From positions 492,427,015 to 492,491,014 of the forward strand of contig VDFB02270651.1 in the NCBI GenBank assembly GCA_007258455.2: a DNA stretch of 64,000 bases, in the 5' to 3' direction. How positions within the stretch are numbered: the stretch's first letter is position 1; the number at the start of each line of letters is the position of its first letter. Positions 37,681 to 49,300 of the stretch are shown piece by piece. The notes below the pieces were generated by a model. The model did no database searches, had not been told where the DNA came from, and saw only the letters and a program-made list of their open reading frames with translations. The DNA is from Sequoia sempervirens (lineage: Eukaryota > Streptophyta > Pinopsida > Cupressales > Cupressaceae). The position numbers were made by a program, and so were the translations under genes.

Positions 37681-38091
37681 CAAGACATCGAAGCAGCACA
37701 CCATCATGATTTTTCTTAAATATTACACCCTTAATTAATATAGACTTGGCACCTTGCAATCAATAGTATCTCCTTTTATGAAGCAGAAGATTAGTCGAGT
37801 AGTACCCTTTATGCATATACTGCATCTAATCAGCCACCCAAAATTCTTCAGATTCAAATTGGTTCAAGTAAACTTGATTGTTCTCCTTTTCAGATTCAAG
37901 ATTTGTTTCTTGTGCAATGTATTTGCACAAACCTCTTCCTCGAACTATCTTGGTTGGCCTGATGTTCACATCATATTCTAGGATATTAGTGATCCAGTTT
38001 TCTCTTTTTTAGTGATCTCACCTTCTGTGATGTATCCCCACACACTGGGATGTGCTACAAGGATAGTGATCTTGTTGGCCGACACCAAGTG

Positions 38092-39200
38092 TCAGAATTT
38101 TTTTAAAGTTTTAACTATGGAAAAAGATTTATTTTCTACAAAGTTATACCTAACCTCATAACCTTTCAAGGTTCTTGAATGGAATTCAATAGGATGTTCT
38201 TCATTCTGATCACCTTTCTGAGTAAGCGCCGAAGCTGTATTATCTTGACCACTGTATAGATAAAGTAGGAAATCTTTGGAAAATTTTGGATTAGCTAAGA
38301 CTAGAGTAGTGGAAATCGCTATCTTTATTTGCTCAAAATCTTCTTTTCCTTCAAGGGTCCACTTGAACAACATATTCTTTTTAAGCATTAGAGTGATAGG
38401 CCTCACAATACCAGTGAAGTCCGAAATGAACCTGTTGATTAAGTTCATTTTCCCTAAAAATGATTGGAGTCCTTTCTGGTTTACTGGTAAGGGTAATTCC
38501 ATTATAGATCTAACCCTTTTGGGATCTATTGATATTCCCTCTTTAGACACTACAAAGCCAAGTAGCTTACCTTGAGGCACTCCAAAGATAGTTTTTGGGA
38601 TTTAAAGAAATCCTGAACTATTGGCATTTCTAGAAAACCTTTTCTAGATGATCAAAGTGGTCATCCTTTTATTTTGAAAAGACCATTAGATCATCCAAAT
38701 ATATTAAAATAATCAGGTTGATTAAACCTCTTAAAGCAATAACCATTGCTCGTTGAAAATTTGCACCAGCATTTGATAGGTCAAACAGTATCTTGGCATA
38801 TGTGAACATTCCAGACTTAGTGGTAAACATCGTCTTGTGTTGGTCGCTCTCCTTTATGTATGTCTATTTATATCCCAAAAAACCATAAAGAAATGAGAAC
38901 ATTTTGGATCCAGCTACCATCTACATAATTTTCTCCATTGACAACAAGGGGTAATGGTCCTTCAGTGATGCCTTGTTCAAGTCTCAGAAATTGATGCAAA
39001 GTTTGATGTCACCATTCTTCTTTCAGATGGGTACCAAATTTGACACCCAGATGCAATTTTTGATTAGATATATTATTCTTGACTCGACCAACTTGGTGAT
39101 CTCCTGTGCCATCAAGGATTCAACCTTTAGGTTGATTGGTCTTTGATTTATCAAATGGGCTTGGACCCCTCCTCCAACTCAATGGTATGTTGAGTTATAC
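38092..39200 (-). pseudogene. pol: Reverse transcriptase and RNase H, element 2
   Basis: RT: MVAGSKMFSFLYGFLGY near 38920 (the usual LDGYSGY with the Asp changed), then ANFQRAMVIALRGL, then the catalytic YLDD at 38691-38702. Thumb and RNase H occupy the 162-codon frame 38092-38580, with LGFVVSKEGISIDPKRV, FLGKMNLINRFI, then HPIEFHSRTLKGYE and SFSIVKTLKKF. All are gypsy signatures. Stops and frameshifts interrupt it. Confidence 0.93.
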
Positions 39201-39231
39201 CCGAGTCATAACCTCTAAGATCATCATAGGT

Positions 39232-39760
39232 CTAGGCCATAACTCCATTATACTCATAGTATAGATCCCTTAATCTTTCTTTATCTTTTTGCAGAACTTC
39301 CTTTTCGACTTTCAACTTTTTTCCGCTTCCAACATCAAGCTCTTCATAACCTCTTTCATCTGTAACGAACCTTTGCTTGTAATTCCTCACATCTTCACAA
39401 TCAAAAAGGTGCTCAAGGGAAACCAAACATCTAGGAAGCTTCTTCCCTTTTAATTGGATGGCCTTCCCTTCAAGAAATTATACTCTTGGGGGTGAGTAGT
39501 CGGGAACCATTCCTCCTTTTTGTATGAAGCTAGCAATATGAGTGGTCTTCAAAAACTTGCCAATTTTTGTCATTTTCAGGAATTAAGGGTTGGATGACGA
39601 CTTGCACTACATTTTTCTTGGTTGAGTCAAAAACTAGGTCAAATTGTGACCCAACAGACGCCATTTGATCAATGACATTGTTCTAAGATCGGGGAATAAC
39701 TTGTATGTTGAAGGCCTCAAAATTCTCGATAAGGTCCCAAATCTAATGTTCGTATGACTT
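39232..39760 (-). pseudogene. Linker between RNase H-like domain and RT, element 2
   Basis: Charged frame (39232-39426, KKLKVEKEVLQKDKERLRDL) matching 430-960 of element 1. No domain recognised; both copies are decayed. Confidence 0.5.
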
Positions 39761-39763
39761 CAT

Positions 39764-40230
39764 TCAGGTGTTCTTTGCAGTTGCTTGATTGCAGACTTGG
39801 CTCACCACCAACTCTAAATCTCTAAAAGCTTGTATTCTCTTTATACCAATTCTTTGTGCAAGGATTAGACCATAGACCAAGGCCTCATAGTCAACATCAT
39901 TATTTGAGAATGATAACAAAAAATGATAAGCTATAAGAGTTTCAGATCCCATCAAAGATAGTAATCAGACACCTACTCTGGATCCATCTTTACAGTTGAC
40001 ACCATCAAAATATAGGGTCCATAGACAATTATCAGATGGGTCATTGGATTTCTCCTAATCCTTCATTAGTTTCAAAAAAACTTGATCACCATAAAAAATT
40101 ACATAGGTGCCTAGCCTTGTCGTTTGGAAGTTGTTGAATGGATTAGAATCAATGAATTGGTTGAGCATCACTTCTTCCTTAGGAGTCCGCTCGCTTGTAT
40201 CCTCTTCATCTTCTAGAATTTCTACGCAAT
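39764..40230 (-). pseudogene. RNase H-like domain upstream of RT, element 2
   Basis: First strand with catalytic Asp, LYFDG (codons 40001-40012). Then FSNNDVDYEALVYGLILAQR with the Glu of YEAL, and FRDLELVVSQV in place of the usual GDSELVVxQ (third acidic residue). This is the archaeal-like RNase H pattern (NNxAEYEALIxGL) found as an additional RNase H in Tat-clade elements. Here it lies between protease (40367-40867) and RT (below 39200), separate from the conventional RNase H at 38092-38400. Confidence 0.78.
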
Positions 40231-40366
40231 ACCTCTCCTATTGAGATATGGAAGTATGTGTGGCTTCAAAGCATTAGACTGCATTGTTCGCAATGTGTTC
40301 AGAATGCAAAGATTTGGAAAGAATCTTCATCTTCACCTCATGCTTAGTTCTCAGTATCATATGGGA

Positions 40367-40940
40367 CTACTCAAGTGCCAAGTATCCACTAAGTTTTGCG
40401 GTGAAATCTCTTGAAAGACACATTATGAAAATGGGAGGAATATCTATCACTACTACTTCCTGCGTGACTATTTGGCTTGGGCAAGAAAAAAGGGTCAGAG
40501 ATAGATCTTTTATCCAACCAACAGTCAGAACATTCTTCCCATCTAATTGCATGATTCCTTTCTCAAGGGGCTCATACTTAAGCTTCAAAGCATCTGCCAC
40601 TTGTTTTGGCATGACAGTTGTACTGGCTCCCAAATCAATCATATTATTATGCAAAATTTTATTTCCCAAAATAAGTGTTAAAAAGAAAGATGTGGGCTTT
40701 GGCCTACTTACCTCTTTCTCCTTTACATTATTCACATTGTTTGCATATGCTACAAATTTTTTCACTTGAGGTTCCGACGCAGGTACCTTGTCTTTCCTTT
40801 GATCGCATATTGGAGCTACTCTCGTCTGAGGCATTTGCTCTTCTTTCTTCAATCCTTCTCGAAGCAAAGTCTTTTATTTAGGAATAGATATGACATCCCA
40901 CAATGATTAATTGGCAGGCACCTTCTTTAATTGCTCCACC
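40367..40940 (-). pseudogene. Aspartic protease of element 2
   Basis: 166-codon frame 40367-40867. It has ILHNNMIDLGASTTVMPKQV, the retropepsin active site with DSGA changed to DLGA, then LKLKYEPLEKGIMQLDGK and a C-terminal LSRDFTAKLSGYL segment. The upstream linker at 40868-40940 continues into the site of a TIR insertion at 40986. Confidence 0.85.
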
Positions 40941-40985
40941 ATGTTGAGCATCCCAACTGTTTGGGCCTTGGGCTTGAATGGTAGT

Positions 40986-41782
40986 GGGTATGTGTATGAT
41001 CATCATTGAAAAAAAGGCCCTTTAGTGGCGATGAAAATTCAAAAAAATCAAAGTTAGGCAACTTGACGTAAAAAATTGAATAAGTTATCTATATTATTTC
41101 AAAATATGTAAGAATAGAATCTATATCAAATTGAATGTAGTTTCTAAACCACTAGGTTTATTTAGAAAAGAAAAAAATCTATTTGGTGAAAATTTGAAAT
41201 TTCAATTTAGTAGTACTTAAATTTCAAGGAAAAAATAAGTAGGTGTCTGTCTGACCACCCTAACCACAATAAAATGATAATATTTTTTTATAAGATTTTA
41301 GATTTAAGTAGAGGACTCATGTCCTGACGTGATGCATATTTTTTTTGTAGTTTTTTTCCAAGTAAATAATTACTTATGAATTTTTTATTACAACTTTTAA
41401 AAAATATAAAAACTTGTATGTCTGACCACCTTAACTTGGTCAAAACTTCATGAAATTCAAATTTTTTTAATCTTATAGTATGAAAATCATAGAATATGAT
41501 GAATGTTTCATATTCAAAAAATGTGATACCGTTTGAAAGTTATAGATATTTTTCAATCAGCCTATCAATCAAGACTTTAGTTGTAATTCAAATAGAAAAT
41601 GAATAATAATTATTTATTAAATTCAAAGTAAAGCATAATTTATATTGGTGGAAAGCTAAGAATCTCCTTTAAAAATCCTTTTCATTTCATCAATTTTGGG
41701 TAAAAAAAAAGTCATCAGCCACATACCCTACACATACCCATCATATAGCCACTTTTTGGAAAATCATGATCCTACACATACC
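40986..41782 (+). mobile_element. TIR element family M, copy 2
   Basis: 797 bp, ends GGGTATGTGTATGATCATCA and (right) ATCATGATCCTACACATACC. Flanks GTAGT (40981-40985) and TTGGT (41783-41787) suggest a 5-bp duplication. Removing the element and one flank restores alignment with element 1 at about 2195-2225. No coding frame. Confidence 0.9.
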
Positions 41783-41957
41783 TTGGTATTTCCCTCGTTC
41801 TCAGAAGAAAAAATTATGAGGTGACTGGGCTTGGTGTTTCACTCATCCCTTTCTTGAGAAATAGTAGATTATGTGGCTGAGAGATAGGTCAAATGATAGG
41901 TGATGGAAACTACTTCTCTTGTGGTGGTGGTTGATGCAGCTGAGGTTGTGGTAGAGG

Positions 41958-44430
41958 TTATTGCGCGTATTCTCCATTGAGCCTTCTTTTAGACCTCATG
42001 TTGTAATTTGACTGGACATGTAGAGCACTAGTCATTGGAGCTTTGTTTGCGAATACCGAATCTTCTTCCTCCATCCATGAAAACAATGCCTGATTGGGTG
42101 CAATATTTAGCTCATGCTCTAGGGACATCCCTTGCATTTGTGCTCTAAAATGAGTATTCTCCATTTTGGAAGACTCGTATTCGTTTGCACTCGGGGGTAC
42201 ACCTTTGCTTCTTTGTTCCACTATTTTTTGTTGCATATTTCCCCTAGGGAAATTTCGGGGAAGATGACTATCGTTGCATGGGAAACACCATGTGTTCTCT
42301 TCTTCGGCCAAATTATTCTAGCCTGGGATCATTTCTCTACTCTGGCTATCTTTTACTGCTTGAAGTGGCATGGTGACCAAAACTATCTAGTTTGTAGATG
42401 GGTATGTGCAGGATCATCATGGAAGAAATAGGCCCTTAAGTGGCGAAAAATTTAGAAAAATCAAAGTTAGGCAACTTGACATAAAAATTTGAATAAGTTA
42501 TCTATATTATTTCAAAAATATGTAAGAATAGAATCTGTAGCAAATTGAATTTAATTTCTAAATTACTAGTTTTTTTTTAAAAAAAAACATTCTATTTGGT
42601 GAAAATTTGAAATTTCAATGTAGTAGTACTTAAATTTTAGGGAAAAAATAAGAAGTAGGTGTCTATCTACCACCCTAACCACAGTAAAATGATAATATTT
42701 TTATAAGATTTTAAATATAAGTAGAGGACTCATGTCCCAATGTGATGCATATTTTTTGTAATTTTTTCCAAGTAAATAACTAATTATGAATTTTTATTAC
42801 AAATTTTAAAAATATAAAACTCATATGTCTCACCACCTTAACTTGGTCAAAACTTCATGAAATTCAATTTTTTTTTAATCTTATAGTATGCGAAGCATAG
42901 AATGTGACACATGTTTCATATTCAAGAAATGTGATACCGTTTGAAAGCTATAGATGGTTTTCAATCAGCGTATCAATCAGGACTTTAGTCATAATTCAAA
43001 TAGAAAATGAATAATAATTATTTATTAAATTCAAAGTAAAGCATAATTTATATTGGTAGAAAGATGAGAATATCCTTTAAAAACCCTTTTCATTTCATCA
43101 ATTTTGGGTAAAAAATTGGTCGTCAACCACATACCCATCATATCGCCACTTTTTGGCCCATCATGATCTTGCACATACCCAGATGTTGTCTATTGGCCTC
43201 CTCCTGGGGAAAGTCCCTAGTATGTGTTATGTTGGTAGAATGGCCTACTTCCATAGTAGGTCTAAGTGTTCAGCTTTTGAGGCATCACCTACTGTCATTT
43301 GATAATAACCAACTCATTAGCAAAAGTCTACATGAGACTCTTCATGTCATTAATATCCGTCTTGACTGAGTTGGATCCCAACATGCTGCTTTGTGTGGCG
43401 GGATACACATACATGGATTGCAGCATGCCCAATCTCAATTGTGTAGCGGAAGTACTTGGAGAAGCTTCTTCTTGAGATGTTCTAGAGATTTTCGTGAACA
43501 TAGGCATAGGGGGTCATGGTGGGAGCTTCCCAACATCGACCAAACTATTTTTTGAGTGCACCGCCACCTCATATGCATCGAGCAAGATGTCTCCTCCCAC
43601 GGAAGTTATCATAACTGCTATGTCTAGATTGAAAGCCTTCAAATAGAACATGAATGCCATCATAGCTTAGGGTCGAGTAGTCACAGGGATCCTTTGCTAG
43701 GTCTTGTGAAAGCTAGTGTTAAAGTTGCTCACGGCTTCTTGCAGAGCTCTCTTGATAGTAATTAGATGTTGCAGCAATGAAGATCATCTCCTTTCTCTGA
43801 GAAGTGTTTGAATAGGCACCCTCCAAGCTGGTCCCAATAGATGATAGTACCTGAAGCTAAAGATCAATACCAATCTTGGGCCTTCCCCTTGAAAGAGGCA
43901 GCTAATAGCCTCAAGGAAATGTTCTCCTCTAATATGTTATGTACCCTACATACGTATGCTATATCTTGAAGGTGTTAGGAAGGGGTTTTGAAGTCTTCTT
44001 TGGAGAATCTTGGAATGGCCTTGAAGGAATTAGTGGGTATGTCAGGCCATACATTTGGGGGTGTGGGTGGTTGTAGTGGACTACCACTATCCCATGTTAT
44101 GAAATTTCTAGGAGTACAGGGAGGTACGTGAGCCATAGAGAAAATATTCCTATGAATCAGATAGATAGACAATCTTATTTGAAAATTCAAGCCCCCTGGT
44201 GGAGTAGATAAAGCTCTAGATACAGGGCTCTTACTTCTTACTCTACTTCTCCTTAGAGGTGATAGAGAACCTGTAAGTCTTCTCATTCTAAGTGTTGAGG
44301 TAGGTAACTCAAAGTACTAGAAGTGACCTCTTGAAGATGCTCTTGTTTGGGCTCTGGCCATGGAACTTCCAGTTTCCTTCCTTAGCCTGATTCAAGAAAT
44401 ATTTCTAACTTCTAATTAAGCGTTTGGGAA
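41958..44430 (-). pseudogene. gag: gag of element 2, interrupted
   Basis: The zinc-knuckle relic WCFPCNDSHLPRNFP is at about 42260-42305, in the frame 41958-42311. The capsid-like part lies at 43440-44000 and the N-terminal Arg/Ser-rich frame at 43975-44286 (GSLSPLRRSRVRSKSPVSRA). Aligns with 2330-4080. Family M copy 3 splits it at 42400-43180. Numerous stops. Confidence 0.8.
42400..43180 (+). mobile_element. TIR element family M, copy 3
   Basis: About 781 bp, ends GGGTATGTGCAGGATCATCA and (right) ATCATGATCTTGCACATACC. Flanks TAGAT (42395-42399) and CAGAT (43180-43184). The uninterrupted equivalent in element 1 (2805-2840, GTTTGTGGACACCATCTG) lacks it; the two empty-site sequences align over 28 bases without gaps, differing only by transitions. 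About 90% alike copy 2 by eye; same orientation, 620 bp away. Confidence 0.9.
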
Positions 44431-44437
44431 ATTTCTT

Positions 44438-44455
44438 GTCCCACCGAGTGTGCCA
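44438..44455 (-). other. Candidate primer-binding site of element 2
   Basis: Minus-strand TGGCACACTCGGTGGGAC, ten bases inside the 5' LTR. One transition from the element 1 site. Confidence 0.6.
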
Positions 44456-44465
44456 TAAAAAGAAC

Positions 44466-45928
44466 TATTGGTCATCAAAGCTTGCGTCTCTTCGACAGTC
44501 TTATGGGAAATTTAGCGAGTGGGGGACAAATTGCATCTCACTTAATACCTTCAGGATTTTTATAGAAAGCTGACTCTTCTTTGGGGTTTGGAGATAAGGG
44601 GAGAAGGAAATGTAAACATAAAACATAGAATGTGATGCACCAAAACTTTTACAACATTTCAAACCCAAATCATTCCTATGAGTGATATAATTAGACACAG
44701 AATGCAACAACCCTTCATTGTTGGAAAGAGAATGAACAACAATGGCTAACTTCAAGCACAGTGCAGACTTTCAAATCTTTCCGCAGGAAGTGTTCATTAA
44801 GGTCCAATAAAAAATAAAGATTTCTTATGAGTAACAAAACAATATCTCAGAAATCACATGAACTCTTCCTCTTAATACAACATAGCATGACAAAACAACA
44901 ACTTTTAGAAAAACAAAGAAGTCTAATGACATAGTCTAGTTTTCTTAAGCTACTATACCATACAAGCATACATTATGGAAATCCACTATTTAAACTATCC
45001 ATATTTAGCTTGCAAGACACAGTGTTCCATTTAGAACGATAATATAAAGAAAGAAAGCTTGAAAAAGTCCATACATGCACAGTCTCAACAATTTCTCCTC
45101 AATAGTTTGTGGTTTTAAACATCAAATGAACTTTGAAATAGAGGTTGGATGCCAATCCGACAATAGTTTAAACCTTAATAGATATAGCATGCCAAGAAAA
45201 ATAGTTTTGTAACTTACTTCTGAAAATAATTATAAATCCCTAAGAAAGCTAAAGAAACCTTTCTTTTAAACAAAGGAAACTGTAACTTGGAATTTATCCC
45301 CTCATTGTGTCTTTGCCCTCCTTATATAGCCATCAAAATAAGAAAACACCACCTCAGCACATAATTGATTGCTGCCAGATGTTGATGCTTGATAGCTTGC
45401 AATCTGATCATAGATCATTGATTAGGTCACAATAATATTTGCTCATTAATTCATAACTGTTGCATTAATACCATTTAGATATTTAGCAAGGATAGAGGCT
45501 CGTAAATGATCAAATCCTAAAAATAACAGCCTAGCAAAACATCTAATTGAACGATCACATCACCCCAAGGCACTGACTCAAAAAATTCATCCTGAAAAAT
45601 AAGAGAAAGAAAGGAAAACAAACTCTGATAGACTCCCAAAAGATATTGTCTCATAAGAGGCACAATTCTCCTACAGCGAAGAGATGATGAGTCATGTGGT
45701 CGAGGATCTTATTCTTTCTAAAATATGTTTTGGAGAAAAATTCCACGAAGCAAACATGTATCCCGGGCCCTCCTCTGAAAGGAAAGCAATAAAAGAAAGT
45801 TGTCCAGCCACCACATGGTGCATTGCATGTCTTTCTGACCAGCCTTGTACAAACTCAGACACCTCTAAAGCCAAAAAGAAAAATAAGCCAAAGATCAAAA
45901 GGACTAAGGCAAAGAAAAACATTTCATA
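44466..45928 (-). repeat. 5' LTR of element 2
   Basis: Same length (1463 bp) as the 3' LTR. The minus-strand TATA box GCTATATAAGG is at about 45320-45330. The terminal TG at 45928 has become TA and the terminal CA at 44466 TA. Both are single transitions. Confidence 0.93.
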
Positions 45929-45933
45929 ATAAC
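45929..45933. repeat. Target-site duplication, right (ATAAC)
   Basis: Identical to 29236-29240. The match fixes the 5' LTR end at 45928, where the expected TGT start reads TAT after a transition. Confidence 0.9.
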
Positions 45934-46329
45934 CACAAATGAAAATTTGAAAAATAAGTGTGGCAAATCAAGGTACTTACCTACACAACTAATTATGACA
46001 TATAAATGACTAAATCTAATGTGCATAATTGATTTTCCTTTGTCCTAGAATCTATTGCCCTTATAATTTTAATATTTTATCAATTACTCTATAATATAAA
46101 CACATAAAACATTGTGGTTCAAACTTGAGTGTTGAGCTCAACTCTAATTGATGAGGATTTGACTACGAAATGCTAATTCAATTTGTTGAAAAAAGTAATT
46201 TTATCCATTGTGTCATAGAAAAATGGTCCCTTGTCATTTTAATGGCCTTTTAATTCTTGTTTCATGGTGTTTGATCTATTTTTCTTTGATTTTATATTGT
46301 AACATGGATTTAACATGCATATTTAGGTA
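45934..46329. other. Unassigned A+T-rich spacer
   Basis: Nothing recognisable; this is the target DNA of element 2, continuing the sequence left of 29236. Confidence 0.4.
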
Positions 46330-49300
46330 CTAAAATTCAAATAAGATCTTGTAAAGGTGTTGTGAAGTGTTGTAAGACATTTATACATTCTTCTAGACTC
46401 TATTCATTACAATTTACCTAAAAATCACCTTTTTACTCATCATCAAGTCCTATTTTGAAGTGTTGTAAAGTCTTGTAACAAGATTTCACACTTTTCTAGG
46501 CACAACTTCACTATTTATCCTTTTCTTATGACTTATTTAACCCCTTTATGCCCTCATATACTTTAATTAAGTCTATTTTTTAATGTAAGCCCGACAATCA
46601 ACATTAAATGCAAGGGTATATGCAGGATCATGATGGGCCAAAAAGTGGTGATATGATGGGTATCTGTAGGGTATGTGGCTAATGAATTTTTTTTAACCCA
46701 AAATTGATGAAACAAAAAGGGTTTTTAAAGGAGATTCTCAACTTTCCACCAATATAAATTATGCTTTACTTTGAATTTAATAAATTATTATTATTATTCA
46801 TTTTTTATTTTAATTATGACTAAATTCCTGATTGATAGGCTGATTGAAAAACATCTATAGCTTTCAAACGGTATCTTATTTTTTGAATCTGAAACATGTG
46901 TCACATTCTATGCTTCGCATACTATAGGACTAAAAAAAAATTGAATTTCATAAAGTTTGACAAGTTAAGGTGGTTAGACATAAGAGTTTTTTATATTTTT
47001 TAAAAGTTGTAATAAAAAATCATAATTAATTATTTACTTTATAAAAAATTACAAAAAAATATGCATCACATCGAGACATGAGTCCTCTACTTATATCTAA
47101 AATCTTATAAAAAAATATTATCATTTTATTGTGGTCAAACATACACCTGCTTCTTATTTTTTCCTTGAAATTTAAGTACTACTGCATTGAAATTTCAAAT
47201 TTTCACCAAATAGATTATTATTTTTTTAAATAAACTTAATAGTTTAGAAACTACATTCAATTTTCTACAGATTCTATTCTTACATATTTTTGAAATAATA
47301 TAGATAACTTATTCAAATTTTTATGTCAAGTTGCCTAACTCTGATTTTTCTAAAATTTTCACCACTTAAGGGCCTGTTTTTTCCATGATGATCCTACAAA
47401 TACCTACAACATAATTCTCAAAACTCTTTTTCAGGTCCTAGGTGGAACCCATTCACCATGGGTGGTGAATGAGTCCCCCTTGGCTCCAAATTCAAATTTT
47501 TAAAAATTTCCTTTTGGGTTTTTACTCAAAAACACTTGATGTCAGCCTATGATGAGGTATGAATGGTAAACTAAGGCACACGATTGTATTAATATGAAAT
47601 TTTCACCTCATTTTACATCTCCTACAATCTTCTCACTCATTCAAGCATTCATCCACACATTTCAAGCATTCAAGCATCTTACAACACCTTATCAAGCATT
47701 ATTCAAGCACTTTGGAGCATCCATTTCCATTACTTCAAATTTGCATTATCAAGGGTTTGGTAAGTTGATAGCAATTGCATGTTATTATTTTATCATTCTC
47801 TTTCATTTCATTATTTCATTAAGGGTTTGATTACCAAAGTGGGGTTTGACCAAGGCAAATCCCTATTTGCTAACCCTCAACCATTTTCCCCCTATTTCAT
47901 GTGTGTTTGTAGACCTAGGTTTGCAAATTTAACAAGATTTTTGGTGTTGAAGATTAGTCTACAAGTCAACTAGGTTCTTCAAGTCAACTCATTCATATTT
48001 CAAGCTTGGAGAAGGTTTTCTGTCTATTTCCTGCAAAATTGACTTCGGCAACGCGACAATCAGAGATTTCTAGATCTGGTGTTGTAGAGTTGCTCCTAAT
48101 TTTTTAGAATTTTGGGAGAGGATTGATTCACTACTAGTGGTGAATGAGTCCCACCTTAGGACTGAAAATATGAATTTTGTTAGATTCTGGATCTTCACAG
48201 TCAAAAACCACTTTTTGACACTTTTTCACCAGTAGCGAGACTAATTTGCCACTTTGGGCGAATGAGTCCCACTGTGAAATTTCAATAATTCCAATTAGCA
48301 TTCACAACATTCCAGAATCATCAAATCTTTCCCAGGTGCATTCTTTTTCATCCTATTTATTTTTGTTTTGCATTATTTCTTCATTTAGTTCATTCAAATT
48401 ATGGTGTCTTGTGAAGGTGTTGTGAAGTGTTGTAAAACATTTCTACACTTTTCTAGATTCTACTCATTACAATTCACCTATAAATCACCTTTTCATCACT
48501 TATTAAGTCCTATTTTGAAGTGTTGTAAAGTCTTGTAATAAGATTTCACACTTTTCTAGGCTTAATTTTATTAATTCAACCATTTCTCATGTCTAAATGA
48601 CCCCTTAATACACTTTCTGACTATTTTTAATTGTGTTTTTGAGGATATTCCTGTTTGACAGCTTTTAATCCCCTAAAATTCTTAACACCCACTTAATTTG
48701 CTTAAGTGGGACCAAGTCATCCATAGGGGTGACTTAGTCCTTTTTGGCATAAAACTCAAAATAATTTTAAATTTCTATGAGGATTTGTCCTCAAACCCTT
48801 GAGGCCAGCCTATGATGTGTTACTTTCGGTAAATTTTAGTAAAATCAAGTATAAATAAGGATTTTTCACCTCATTTTACATCTCCTAATTCACTCAAGCA
48901 ATCTTCAATCTCATACATCTATCTCTTACACTCATTAAGCATTCAAGCAAATCAAGCATTGTTAAGTCAAGCTATTGTAGTTCTTCATTGTATATCTTGA
49001 GATTTGAGCATCAATGGTGTGGTAAGGTTATGACATTTGCATTTTCATGTTATCTATTTATCATAGAGTTCATTTCATTCTATTTTATTGTTTAGGGTTT
49101 GATTACCAAAGTGGGGTTTGACCAAGGCAAACCCCTATTCTCTAACCCTCAACCATTTTCCCCATTTTGCATGTAACTTTTGTATTCAAATTTGTCAAGC
49201 AATAGGTGTTGAAAAGTGATCAAAAAGTGTATCAATTCAATCAAGTCAACATCATCCTATTTCAATCTTGGAGAGACTTGCTGCCCCGTTTTCCATAGAA

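Larger units (their letters stand above)
29241..45928 (-). mobile_element. Complete Ty3/gypsy Tat-like element 2 (16.7 kb)
   Basis: Two co-linear LTRs (29241-30703 and 44466-45928, each 1463 bp) bound an internal region. Exact target duplications ATAAC lie at 29236-29240 and 45929-45933. Reading order on the minus strand: PBS, gag, protease, RNase H-like, RT-RNase H, integrase (split by an inserted TIR element), an opposite-strand ORF, a long unrecognised sense ORF, 3' LTR. Two family M TIR elements sit in gag. The LTRs differ by perhaps 10-15% by eye, so the insertion is old. All coding frames are broken, so the copy is dead. Without the three insertions the element would be about 14 kb, within the range of large Tat/Ogre-type elements. 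Confidence 0.93.
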
